Positions 1 through 6,287 of a stretch of DNA of 6,399 bases are shown here, piece by piece. Where the stretch lies: NCBI GenBank assembly GCA_045541255.1, contig JAZQIU010000023.1, positions 1-6,399 on the forward strand. Direction: 5' to 3'. How positions within the stretch are numbered: the stretch's first letter is position 1; every line of letters starts with the position of its first letter. Position numbers and translations under genes: made by a program. The notes beneath the pieces are model-generated. The model worked only from the letters and a program-made list of their open reading frames with translations. It ran no database searches and had not been told where the DNA came from. Origin of the DNA: UMGS1124 sp045541255. Its GTDB lineage: Bacteria > Bacillota_I > Bacilli_A > RF39 > UBA660.

Positions 1-963
1 TATATATTTATCCATTATACAATCATATCTTAAAGATATTACATTTGTAGAAATTTCTATACCTAATTTATCATGCTTAACAGAGATTACATCACCTAGG
101 TCTACTATGCCATTAATATTAGCTTTTACTTTATAATTACATTTAAAAATTTGATTATCATTTAAATACCTTTCTGCTTGAATTCTTAAATCTTTCAATA
201 AAGCTTCCTTGTATGCATTCTCATCTAAATTGCCTTTTTCATCTTTAAATTGTTCTTGGTTTATTTCTTGCTCAAACTTTACTACTTTAGTATATGGAAC
301 ATCATATATATCCAAATCAGATATTAAATATATTTCTGGTAACAGAATGCCATCATACCCAACTGGTAATAATTTTGTTACAACATTATCCCATACTTCT
401 GTTGCTTCTATATCTGTTGAATTTTTACCATACTTAATTGTCATTCCACGATCCATCCCAATAGTTTTTTTAATTCCTAGATTCCAATTATCTCTATATA
501 AATGGCCACCCCATTTATCTATCATTACAGCTAATGTTTCTTCCAAAGTTTTTCTAACTATTCTAGCTGATGCTAAATCTGGAATATCTGATATAGTTTT
601 AAATGGTGTAGCATTATCACAAGCATTATTAAAATGGTCTAATGCATCATTACAGTTTTTATTTTCTACATAGGAATTTACAATTACATATCTTGCTGAA
701 TCTTTCCATAAATGATTACCTTTAACAATAATTTTATTATTCTTTTTTTTAGGGTTAGTTAGTCTAAAACCTTGTTCACCCCAACGAGTATTAGCCCTAA
801 TTATCATTCCTTCTTGTAAGTAATCTATATCTTCTATGGATGATTCTAATTCAATATAATATTCACCGTTATCTTCTATAAATACTTCTGCTTTAGTAGG
901 GTGTAAGATTTTTAAGCCATTATGATTAAATAGTTTTTCGTTAGCATCATACACTTTAATCAC
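1..963 (-). CDS. Tail spike / tail-associated protein (Tal, prophage endopeptidase tail family), N-terminal part
   Basis: A frame of 321 codons, open to the left edge, so the protein is incomplete at its C-terminus. It starts with GTG at 963-961, sharing a base with the Dit stop (TAGTG). The N-terminus MIKVYDANEKLFNHNGLKIL, with NGEYYIELE (32-40) and YLQEGMIIRA (48-57), is typical of phage minor structural/tail spike proteins. The middle has WGGHLYRDNW (151-160), IKYGKN (176-181) and the family's NVVTKLLPVGYDGILLPE (193-210). A later segment GIVDLGDVISVKHDKLGIEI (285-304) fits the closing beta domain of the gp27-like hub. These proteins form the trimeric tip beneath Dit. C-terminal parts beyond this edge often carry cell-wall hydrolase or receptor-binding domains, which cannot be judged here. 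There is no alternative upstream start; a second GTG at 954-952 is too far from the ribosome-binding site. Confidence 0.9.
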   Translation of the reverse strand, partial: MIKVYDANEKLFNHNGLKILHPTKAEVFIEDNGEYYIELESSIEDIDYLQEGMIIRANTRWGEQGFRLTNPKKKNNKIIVKGNHLWKDSARYVIVNSYVENKNCNDALDHFNNACDNATPFKTISDIPDLASARIVRKTLEETLAVMIDKWGGHLYRDNWNLGIKKTIGMDRGMTIKYGKNSTDIEATEVWDNVVTKLLPVGYDGILLPEIYLISDLDIYDVPYTKVVKFEQEINQEQFKDEKGNLDENAYKEALLKDLRIQAERYLNDNQIFKCNYKVKANINGIVDLGDVISVKHDKLGIEISTNVISLRYDCIMDKYI

Positions 964-1661
964 TATAACCACCTACTTTTAGGTTCAACCTTTAGCCTTG
1001 TTAAATTTCCTGTCCAAGTAAATGTACTATCACCAATTTGTAATACAGGAAATTCACCTAACATATAACGGTTTTTATATACACCTTCATAATATGCTTC
1101 TTCTTGTATACTATCTATTATTACAGTATCTTCACCTTCAGGAAAAGTATATTCAAAAATTGTTGACCCATTTATAGAAATTTCTATATTTCCAGTGCCA
1201 CATAATGTAATAATTGGCCTTGACAATTCTAACCCCTGGTTATTAACAACTAAAGATTTTTGTGTACTTATAGTCAAATCTTTAACCGTTTCATTTTTTA
1301 AATATTTATAAGGTTGGGTATAAAACTTTACAGTAGCTGTTTTAAATTTTAATAGTTTTTCAAAATCTATTTTTTCTATTATTTGGCAGTTATATATTTT
1401 GTCCGGTTCATCTGACAAAGTCAACATGCCAGAACCTGTAAAATACTTTGATATTTGGTCTATATCATAATTTTTTGTTAAACCAATTTTTATATTTTTA
1501 GTATAGCTTTCATACCCTAATTCTTCAATAATATCACCATCTCTGCCATTAATTTTTGTAATAATTGTTTTCATTTTAGGTTTTGTTATAGGTGGTAATT
1601 CACAAATTAACAAACCTGGGATATTTTCGCTTTTTATACCCTTCCATTCTATATATGCCAT
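963..1661 (-). CDS. Distal tail protein (Dit)
   Basis: A 232-residue Sipho_tail-type Dit protein. Dit hexamers form the hub at the tail tip, joining the last tube ring to the Tal protein and any receptor-binding proteins. Family marks are INGRDGDIIEELGYESY (37-53), NIKIGL and YDIDQISKYFTGSGMLTLSDEPDKIY (about 56-90), and the KFKTATVKFYTQPYKY block (105-120) that closes the N-terminal ring domain. After it come a second beta domain with LELSRPIITLCGTGNIEISING (144-165) and the closing TFTWTGNLTRLKVEPKSRW (213-231). The length is the short, simple form; no added carbohydrate-binding domain is inserted. The ATG overlaps the tape measure TAA by one base (TAATG), with AAGGTGG ten bases upstream. 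Its own last codons carry the Shine-Dalgarno sequence of the next gene. Place in the cluster and motif content agree. Confidence 0.93.
   Translation of the reverse strand: MAYIEWKGIKSENIPGLLICELPPITKPKMKTIITKINGRDGDIIEELGYESYTKNIKIGLTKNYDIDQISKYFTGSGMLTLSDEPDKIYNCQIIEKIDFEKLLKFKTATVKFYTQPYKYLKNETVKDLTISTQKSLVVNNQGLELSRPIITLCGTGNIEISINGSTIFEYTFPEGEDTVIIDSIQEEAYYEGVYKNRYMLGEFPVLQIGDSTFTWTGNLTRLKVEPKSRWL
969..974 (-). promoter_or_regulatory. Ribosome-binding site supporting the GTG start of the tail spike gene
   Basis: AGGTGG lies inside the last sense codons of Dit (AGG TGG, encoding Arg-Trp) and is five bases (TTATA) from GTG 963-961. The spacing is optimal for this GTG and too long (14 bases) for the next in-frame GTG at 954, which fixes the start despite the lack of an ATG. 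Confidence 0.75.
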
Positions 1662-4366
1662 TATGAATACACCACCTTTTCAATATTTTCTATTACTAAT
1701 TCCCCAAATGTTTCATCAAATGCCTTAAATGTCATACCATTTAAAGATTCTTTAAATGCATCTACTAATATTTCCTTAGAAAAACTTGTTTCTGCTATAC
1801 TTGGGGTATTTATATTTGTATTTAGGCCTAAATCAAAGCTTGTTGGTATAGCATTTTCAATATTTGAAGCAACATTGTCCATTTCATCAGTAAAACCTTC
1901 ACCTATTCCCAAAGCCAAATTTTTACCTATTTGGTCTTCAAATAATTTAGATGGTGAATTTATACCAAAGAATGATTTAATCCCTTTTAATATAGAATTA
2001 CCAAAACCTTTTATTTTTCCAAGCACCCAATCTTTAGCATTATTTATACCATTCCATAAACCCTGTACCAAATTTTTACCAACTTCGGGTATTTTCTTGA
2101 TTCCATCAACAATACCATCCTTTATTTTCCCTAACAATTCTTTACCTTTAGATATCATATTTGAATAATAACTGGCTATACCTGTAACTAATGATGATAT
2201 TAGCTGTGGTATGGCTTTTATTAAATTAGGTATTGCTTTTACAATTCCTACTGCTAATTTAATTGTTAATTCAACACCCATAGCTATTATTTTAGGTAAA
2301 TTTTCTACTATAGCATTTATTAATTTATCAATTATAACTGGTATTTTATCAATTAAATCTGGTAATGCATTCATTAAACCTTCTGCAAGGCCAATTATTA
2401 ACTGAATACCAGCATCTATAATTAAACCAATATTATCTAATAAAGTGGTTGCCATTAAAATTACACAATCAATTATTTGTGGTATTAAAGTTGGCAATGA
2501 TGTAGATATACCTTGTATTAAAGATACAATTATTTGAATTCCTGCTTGAATAATTTGTGGAAGCATTGTTACTAAAGCATTTAAGATCGTGCTTATCACC
2601 TGATTCAATCCAGTCATCAAATTACCTATGTTCCCAGTTATGCCCGTAATAAGTTTTTGCAACAATTCGACACCTATATTTAATATTTCAGGCAATAAAG
2701 TATCAGCTAATCCCAATACTAATTCAATAATACCATCTAATGCTACACTTATTCTTGGTACAATGTTTTCAGCCATTATCATTACACTATCAACAAAATT
2801 TGTTATTAATCCTTCAAAATTTGCATTTTCATCTGCTACACCAGTAATTAAATTTGACCAGGCAGACTTCATTGCACTTACAGAACCACTTATAGTTAAT
2901 GAAGCTTCTTTAGCAGTAGTACCCATTGCATTTGTAGCTTCTTCCAATGTCATTTCACCACTGGCAACTTTTTCCATAGCTTCTTCATAAGATAGTCCTG
3001 ATATTTTCATTTCGGTTTGTATAACATGTATAGCTTCATATACATCACTTAAATTACTAATATCATATTTTATACCACTTATTTTTTGTGCATCTGATAA
3101 AAGCCTTTCCATTTCTGTTTTTGTTCCACCATAGCCAAGTTTTAGGTTATCTAACATAGTATAGTTTTGTTTTGCAAAACCTTGATATGCACTTTGAATT
3201 AATGACATATCTGTTCCCATTTTATTAGCATTATCTGCCATATCAGTTATTGCCATATCAGCAACTTCTGCAGATTTTGCAGTATCATTATTTAAACTTT
3301 GTAATAAACTTGCTGAAAAACTTGTTACTGTAGACATGTATTCATTTGCACTTAATCCAGCTGTTTTATATGCATTATTTGCATACTCTGATACTGCACC
3401 AGAACTATCTTTAAATAAGGTTTCAACACCACCTACTAATTGTTCATATTCTGCATAGCTTTGTATTGCTTGTTTTCCCAAATCAACTATACCTTTTGCA
3501 ACGGTCCCCATTGCACTAGCTAAACCTTTAACACCAGCAATTATAGCTTCGCTAGTTAAATTTGCCTTAATTAAATCACCAAGTTTTAAAGTTTGTGTCC
3601 CAGCATCTTTTTCTGATTTAGTAAATTCTTCTATACCTTTTGTGGCATTAAACATTCTGGTTTCATTTGCTTTAATACTTTCATTTAAATTTTTTATTTC
3701 AGCTTTCAAATTCTTGGATTCATTAGAATTTTTACCTTGTTCTAAAACTACCGAAGCATATTTGTCTTTTAATGATAACAATTTATTTTTTTGTTCTTCT
3801 ATAGTATCATTCATTTTTTGATATGAACTTCTATTATCTACCAATTCTTTCTGGTTACTACTTAATTCGGTAGTTAAATTATTTACTTCTGCCTGTGTTA
3901 AATTCAATTCCTTTTGATATTTGTTTATAGTTAGTTTATTTTTTTCATACTGTGATTCTGCTTTAGCTAATTCTGCATTTAAATTATTAACTACCTTTTC
4001 TTGGTTTTTAATTTCAGCAGAGGTAGATGTGGTGTTATTTTTTAATTCTTCTAACTTTTTATTTTCTTTTTCTAAATTTAACATCATATCCATTATAGAA
4101 CTAGCATTTTTATCTTGCTGTTTGTTGAAATCTTCTAATGCAGTTTTATATGTAGATATTTTTTTATTCCCTTCTTCTATTTCTTTATTAAGAATATTAT
4201 TACGAGAAGTTATGGCTTGAACTGACTTATCGTTCTTATCATATTGACTTGACACAACTTTCATTTCACTTGCCATAACTGTTAAATTACTTGTAATATT
4301 TTTTAATGCTTTAGTGTATTCACTTTCACCTGTTAGTTTAACAGTACCACCAAACGATCCAGCCAT
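1661..4366 (-). CDS. Tape measure protein
   Basis: About 901 residues, the largest gene here; it sets tail length and is expelled with the DNA. Layout, numbered from the preferred start: N-terminal GTVKLTGESEYTKALKNI; a long Lys/Glu/Asn-rich coiled coil (about 30-245); a conserved core starting at YEQLVGGVETLF (307-318) and including AYQGFAKQNYTMLDNLKLGYGG (about 393-414) and helices to about 510; a strongly hydrophobic repeat region (536-733); then an amphipathic Gly/Lys-rich part with the family's GINSPSKLF (801-809) and IGKNLALGIGEGF (813-825); and a short C-terminal domain. No peptidase or lysozyme domain is visible. The ATG at 4366 is preferred over 4372 because AAGGAGG (4380-4374) is seven bases from the former and only one from the latter. 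TAA overlaps the Dit start by one base. From the usual 0.15 nm per residue, a tail near 135 nm is expected (inference). Confidence 0.95.
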   Translation of the reverse strand: MAGSFGGTVKLTGESEYTKALKNITSNLTVMASEMKVVSSQYDKNDKSVQAITSRNNILNKEIEEGNKKISTYKTALEDFNKQQDKNASSIMDMMLNLEKENKKLEELKNNTTSTSAEIKNQEKVVNNLNAELAKAESQYEKNKLTINKYQKELNLTQAEVNNLTTELSSNQKELVDNRSSYQKMNDTIEEQKNKLLSLKDKYASVVLEQGKNSNESKNLKAEIKNLNESIKANETRMFNATKGIEEFTKSEKDAGTQTLKLGDLIKANLTSEAIIAGVKGLASAMGTVAKGIVDLGKQAIQSYAEYEQLVGGVETLFKDSSGAVSEYANNAYKTAGLSANEYMSTVTSFSASLLQSLNNDTAKSAEVADMAITDMADNANKMGTDMSLIQSAYQGFAKQNYTMLDNLKLGYGGTKTEMERLLSDAQKISGIKYDISNLSDVYEAIHVIQTEMKISGLSYEEAMEKVASGEMTLEEATNAMGTTAKEASLTISGSVSAMKSAWSNLITGVADENANFEGLITNFVDSVMIMAENIVPRISVALDGIIELVLGLADTLLPEILNIGVELLQKLITGITGNIGNLMTGLNQVISTILNALVTMLPQIIQAGIQIIVSLIQGISTSLPTLIPQIIDCVILMATTLLDNIGLIIDAGIQLIIGLAEGLMNALPDLIDKIPVIIDKLINAIVENLPKIIAMGVELTIKLAVGIVKAIPNLIKAIPQLISSLVTGIASYYSNMISKGKELLGKIKDGIVDGIKKIPEVGKNLVQGLWNGINNAKDWVLGKIKGFGNSILKGIKSFFGINSPSKLFEDQIGKNLALGIGEGFTDEMDNVASNIENAIPTSFDLGLNTNINTPSIAETSFSKEILVDAFKESLNGMTFKAFDETFGELVIENIEKVVYS
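2168..2761 (-). repeat. Nine 22-residue hydrophobic repeats in the tape measure protein
   Basis: Counting from the ATG at 4366, units begin at residues 536, 558, 580, 602, 624, 646, 668, 690 and 712, each with a branched hydrophobic residue plus Pro or Gly (VP, LP, IG, LP, LP, IG, LP, LP, IP). Every second unit carries Gly at position 8: LPEILNIGVELL (558), LPQIIQAGIQII (602), IGLIIDAGIQLI (646), LPKIIAMGVELT (690). This gives a 44-residue (132-base) supercycle. There is no insertion or deletion across 594 bases. The DNA copies have diverged, so this is an old protein repeat rather than a recent tandem duplication. Confidence 0.85.
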
Positions 4367-4373
4367 ATACATC

Positions 4374-4380
4374 CCTCCTT
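4374..4380 (-). promoter_or_regulatory. Ribosome-binding site that decides the tape measure start
   Basis: AAGGAGG is followed by G, ATG (4372-4370), TAT, ATG (4366-4364). The spacing is one base to the first ATG and seven to the second, so initiation should use the second, giving a protein that begins MAGSFGG instead of MYMAG. The site begins two bases after the T-frame stop of the chaperone. Confidence 0.8.
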
Positions 4381-4381
4381 T

Positions 4382-4947
4382 TTATAACCATTCTTCTTCT
4401 TCCATTGCCATTTCTTCTAATTTTTCATAACTTATTTTTCTTAGTTCAAAATCATAGTATTTTTGGTAATGGTAATAAAGATTTCTAAACTTCCTATAAG
4501 TAAGTTTGCCTACCTCTTTTTGTTTAAGACCTAAAAGTTTTATACCAACAAACAAAATCCACGAGAAATCTATGGGTTCATCTTCCTCGTGGACTATATG
4601 TTTTTTGGGTGGTCATCTTTTACACTTTCAGTAATAGCTTTATTTAATTTTTTAGCTGTTTCTTGTATTCCAACCCTAGTTATTAACCTACCTACTTGTT
4701 TTTGTGTTAATAAAGGCTTATTACTTCCTGTTTCTTCATTTTCAATATCTATTGCTTCATTTATCATTTCTGTAAAGCCAAATATTAAAGCTTTAGCATT
4801 AGGTTCTTTTCCACCTTTATTATCAGTAAGCTTTCCCCATTTTTGTACAGTACCGTACTGTTTTTGTATGGTTTCCATTACATTTAAATTAAATACTAAT
4901 GCATATGTTTTATTTTCTAATTCAAATTCAAATTTATAATCTTTCAT
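4382..4947 (-). CDS. Tail assembly chaperone, long form made by -1 ribosomal frameshifting (gpGT analogue)
   Basis: Predicted join of 4947-4600 in the G frame with 4600-4382 in the -1 frame, position 4600 being read twice. It gives 116 G residues plus 72 T residues, 188 in all. The T part runs HIVHEEDEPIDFSWILFVGI, then a basic, tyrosine-rich helical region with GLKQKEVGKLTYRKF and YYHYQKYYDFELRK, and ends in the acidic EEMAMEEEEWL before TAA (4384-4382). The T frame is closed just upstream by TGA (4615-4613). It has no ATG except two near its C-terminus and no usable start with a Shine-Dalgarno sequence, so it can be reached only through the slip site. The stop abuts the ribosome-binding site of the tape measure gene. 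In lambda, GT links tape measure and tube subunits and the G:GT ratio is critical. The coding path is directly visible; frameshifting itself is inferred from the signal. Confidence 0.87.
4556..4606 (-). promoter_or_regulatory. -1 programmed ribosomal frameshift signal (slippery heptamer and stimulatory hairpin)
   Basis: The heptamer A AAA AAC (4606-4600) is in the correct phase of the G frame (CCA AAA AAC). Seven bases later a stem starts: CCACGAGGAA (4592-4583) pairs with TTTCTCGTGG (4568-4559). That is 10 bp with one G-U pair and a 14-base loop. T-A, G-U and A-U pairs (4593-4595 with 4558-4556) could extend it to 13 bp, leaving a 4-base spacer. The G-frame stop TAG (4596-4594) lies between heptamer and stem. 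Site, phase, spacing and stem all meet the standard X XXY YYZ model; no convincing pseudoknot partner for the loop was found downstream. Confidence 0.92.
4594..4947 (-). CDS. Tail assembly chaperone, short form (lambda gpG analogue)
   Basis: A 117-residue protein directly between the major tail and tape measure genes, the canonical place for the G chaperone of long-tailed phages. It opens with a strand pair (KFEFELENKTYALVFN, 5-20), then the helix LNVMETIQKQYGTVQKWGKL (21-40), a helical stretch ALIFGFTEMINEAIDIENEE (53-72), and a helix LLTQKQVGRLITRVGIQETAKKLNKAITESV (79-109) before the C-terminal DDHPKNI. In the family G coats the tape measure and GT recruits major tail subunits; neither remains in the virion. 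A strong AGGAGG (4958-4953) stands five bases before the ATG. The last codons CCA AAA AAC contain an in-frame -1 slippery site, so a fraction of ribosomes should continue into the T frame. The family call rests on position, fold pattern and the frameshift signal rather than on high sequence identity that I can show. Confidence 0.88.
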   Translation of the reverse strand: MKDYKFEFELENKTYALVFNLNVMETIQKQYGTVQKWGKLTDNKGGKEPNAKALIFGFTEMINEAIDIENEETGSNKPLLTQKQVGRLITRVGIQETAKKLNKAITESVKDDHPKNI

Positions 4948-4957
4948 TTCTTCCTCC

Positions 4958-4987
4958 TAAATATTAAAGGTGGAATTATATCCACCT
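4958..4987 (-). terminator. Intergenic hairpin after the major tail gene (possible partial terminator or mRNA-stabilising stem)
   Basis: On the minus strand AGGTGGA (4987-4981) and TCCACCT (4974-4968) form a perfect 7 bp stem with a 6-base loop, beginning within the TAG stop codon of the major tail gene. It is followed by TTTAATATTT (4967-4958), a T-rich but interrupted run, and then directly by the AGGAGG of the chaperone gene. A strong terminator would want an unbroken T-run and a longer stem. I read it as a weak attenuator or 3'-end stabiliser that would let the major tail protein be made in excess over the downstream products. Confidence 0.5.
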
Positions 4988-5534
4988 ATGCTTTTTTTGC
5001 AAATAAACCTTCTAAATATTCTACAGCTTCTGTAAAAGTAGCAAAAGTTTGTGTTTTAGACCATGTACCATCTTCTAATTTTAATACTGTTCCTTCTAAA
5101 GTTGTTGTAGTAAATTCTACACTTTCACCTTTTGTTTTTTCATCTGGTAATGCATCTTTAAATTTTACTTTATTTAAAAATTCTACTTTATACTTATATA
5201 CACCATTTACAACTTTAGTTATTATTCTACCAAAGCCAACATATGGTGCTACATCAGAATCCTTACGGGTAATTTCACCATTTTCTGTAATTTCATGTCC
5301 AGTTAAATCTGCATATGTTTGGTCGTCATCTTCATCAACTGTTATTGAAACAGTACCTTTTTTAAATGAATAATCACTTTCTGCCAAACTATCATCAGCA
5401 TATAATTCTGCTGAATTTAGATCTAATGATACTTTACAATCAACTGCCTTTCCTGGTGTTTTTACACTTTCATAAGTTTCTGTTTCTTCGTCTAATATTC
5501 CATATCTAAAATTTTTTAAGCCTATTCTTGCCAT
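4986..5534 (-). CDS. Major tail tube protein, phi13 family
   Basis: A 182-residue protein that matches the phi13-type major tail protein family along its length: the N-terminal MARIGLKNFRYG, the block with LDLNSAELYADDSLAESD (37-54), the strand KKGTVSITVDE (58-68), the highly characteristic DVAPYVGFG (94-102), KYKVEFLNKVKF (114-125) and the KGESVEFTTTTLEGTV stretch (135-150), ending with a short helix EAVEYLEGLF. Such proteins form stacked hexameric rings that make the tail tube through which DNA passes. The 182 residues match the basic tube domain, and no extra C-terminal immunoglobulin-like domain is present. The ATG overlaps the preceding TAA by one base (TAATG); an AAAGGA lies about 10 bases upstream. 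This should be the most abundant protein of the window, and a hairpin directly at its stop codon may separate its expression from the genes downstream. Confidence 0.93.
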   Translation of the reverse strand: MARIGLKNFRYGILDEETETYESVKTPGKAVDCKVSLDLNSAELYADDSLAESDYSFKKGTVSITVDEDDDQTYADLTGHEITENGEITRKDSDVAPYVGFGRIITKVVNGVYKYKVEFLNKVKFKDALPDEKTKGESVEFTTTTLEGTVLKLEDGTWSKTQTFATFTEAVEYLEGLFAKKA

Positions 5535-5884
5535 TATATTTCCATCCTTTCTTTTGCAAATTCTAATGTCTTATGGTATAGCCCTGTATCTTTTTCATAC
5601 ATATCTGGGCTACTACCGGTTCTTATAAAATTATTTTTTTTCATAATTTCTTTTACTTTTTTTTCTATTGCTAAATAGTTTTTATCACTAAAAATGTCAA
5701 TATCAATATATATTACACTTCCTATTTCTTGGTCCTCTGCATATAATGTTGGGTTATCATCAGTAAATGTATAAGTAATATAAGTTTTGCCTTTACCTGT
5801 ATATGTAATATATTCTACTGGTATTGTATTTCCTTCTACCACAAAATTATTGAATATAGATTTAATTAATTCATAATTATTCAT
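5534..5884 (-). CDS. Probable tail terminator protein
   Basis: A 116-residue protein with an N-terminal helix (about 1-13), strands around PVEYITYTGKGKTYITYTF (22-40), an acidic segment with TLYAEDQEIG (46-55), a strand VIYIDIDIFSD (57-67), a basic helix AIEKKVKEIMKKNNF (72-86) and a closing segment YEKDTGLYHKTLEFAKER (96-113). This alpha/beta layout, with an I-D-I-F-S-x-x-N-Y core and a Y-E-x-D-T-G-L-Y-H-K end, recurs in small proteins placed between gp10-like and phi13-type major tail genes in Firmicute phages. By position and fold pattern it should be the terminator that caps the finished tail tube and binds the head. The start ATG overlaps the gp10-like gene by 8 bases. An in-frame TAA two codons upstream excludes an earlier start. 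The function is inferred mainly from synteny; calling it only a conserved neck protein would also be fair. Confidence 0.68.
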   Translation of the reverse strand: MNNYELIKSIFNNFVVEGNTIPVEYITYTGKGKTYITYTFTDDNPTLYAEDQEIGSVIYIDIDIFSDKNYLAIEKKVKEIMKKNNFIRTGSSPDMYEKDTGLYHKTLEFAKERMEI

Positions 5885-6287
5885 ATTTTATATATTCCTC
5901 CTGAGCTTTTAACATAGCATTAGTTATTGCTGTTTCTTGCCTGAAAGCTTTTCTAAAAAAAGGTTTTTTCTTTTCACCACTGCTAGTACCAAATTCCCTT
6001 GCTAAAGCAATTAAAGGTATTGGTGTACCATCTTCTGTATATCCATAAAAACCTACTTTAGTATTTATTCCGTTATCACTTGGTGTTTTGTAAGACTTAG
6101 TAATTAATAAACCTTTTTCTAATTTTTCACTATTTTTAAAGCTTGTTTTCATGTTAGCTTTTACTTGCTTGTATACTACATTTGCACCAGCTTTAGTCAT
6201 TTTACTTAACATCTCGTCTGTATTATTTTCTAATTCACGGAATTTATTTATTAGCTCAGTGGGTAATTCAGCATTAAATCCTGCCAT
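5877..6287 (-). CDS. HK97 gp10-family tail-completion / head-tail joining protein
   Basis: A 136-residue protein, the normal size for the HK97 gp10-like family (putative neck/tail-completion proteins made between the head-closure and tail-terminator genes). Visible hallmarks are a helical, charged N-terminal half (about residues 8-50), the central strand region KVGFYGYTEDG (77-87), and the family's signature near the C-terminus: AREFGTSS (96-103) followed by KKPFFRKAF (107-115) and a final helix. The E-x-G-T...P-F-x-R-x-A-F pattern is what identifies it. The ATG shares a base with the upstream stop (TAATG). No good Shine-Dalgarno sequence precedes it (only a weak AGAAG), so translation probably depends on ribosomes arriving from the upstream gene. 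Its 3' end overlaps the next gene by 8 bases and carries that gene's ribosome-binding site. The family call is firm; the exact structural position in the virion is inferred from the family. Confidence 0.85.
   Translation of the reverse strand: MAGFNAELPTELINKFRELENNTDEMLSKMTKAGANVVYKQVKANMKTSFKNSEKLEKGLLITKSYKTPSDNGINTKVGFYGYTEDGTPIPLIALAREFGTSSGEKKKPFFRKAFRQETAITNAMLKAQEEYIKYE
5897..5902 (-). promoter_or_regulatory. Ribosome-binding site of the tail terminator gene (long spacing)
   Basis: A perfect AGGAGG lies inside the end of the gp10-like gene, but 12 bases separate it from the ATG at 5884-5882, more than the usual 5-9. No other start codon in this frame is better placed, and a TAA stands between. 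Either initiation is modest by design or coupling with the overlapping upstream gene compensates. Confidence 0.6.

Noticed and set aside
209..673. Plus-strand open frame of 154 codons
   Set aside because: It lies wholly antisense to the tail spike gene, whose translation matches a known family. Its composition is Ser/Phe/Leu-rich, as expected for the reverse of an A-rich gene, and it has no plausible ribosome-binding site or neighbour on that strand.
742..748. In-phase slippery A AAA AAG in the tail spike gene
   Set aside because: A -1 slip would stop after one codon (GAA TAA), truncating the protein near residue 75. No stimulatory hairpin or upstream Shine-Dalgarno element is seen, so it is probably a chance Lys-Lys-Lys run.
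1875..4220. Plus-strand open frames at 1875-2168, 2211-2405, 2628-2990 and 3921-4220
   Set aside because: All are antisense to the tape measure gene. Three of them mirror the hydrophobic repeat region or lie close to it, and the fourth mirrors the coiled coil; none resembles a protein family.
4573..4587. GAGG followed by ATG (4581-4579) as a separate start inside the hairpin
   Set aside because: That ATG is in neither the G frame nor the T frame and reaches TAG after three codons.
4568..4595. Pseudoknot between the frameshift hairpin loop and downstream sequence
   Set aside because: The 14-base loop has no complementary run of more than about four bases in the next 50 bases; the simple hairpin is sufficient.
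4589..4939. Plus-strand open frame of 116 codons opposite the chaperone gene
   Set aside because: It mirrors the chaperone reading frame almost exactly and crosses the frameshift signal. The minus-strand gene has a strong ribosome-binding site and synteny; this frame has neither.
5955..5961. In-phase slippery T TTT TTT in the gp10-like gene
   Set aside because: A -1 slip leads at once to TAG, no extended -1 frame exists, and no good stem follows at the right distance. The run is explained by the conserved Pro-Phe-Phe codons.
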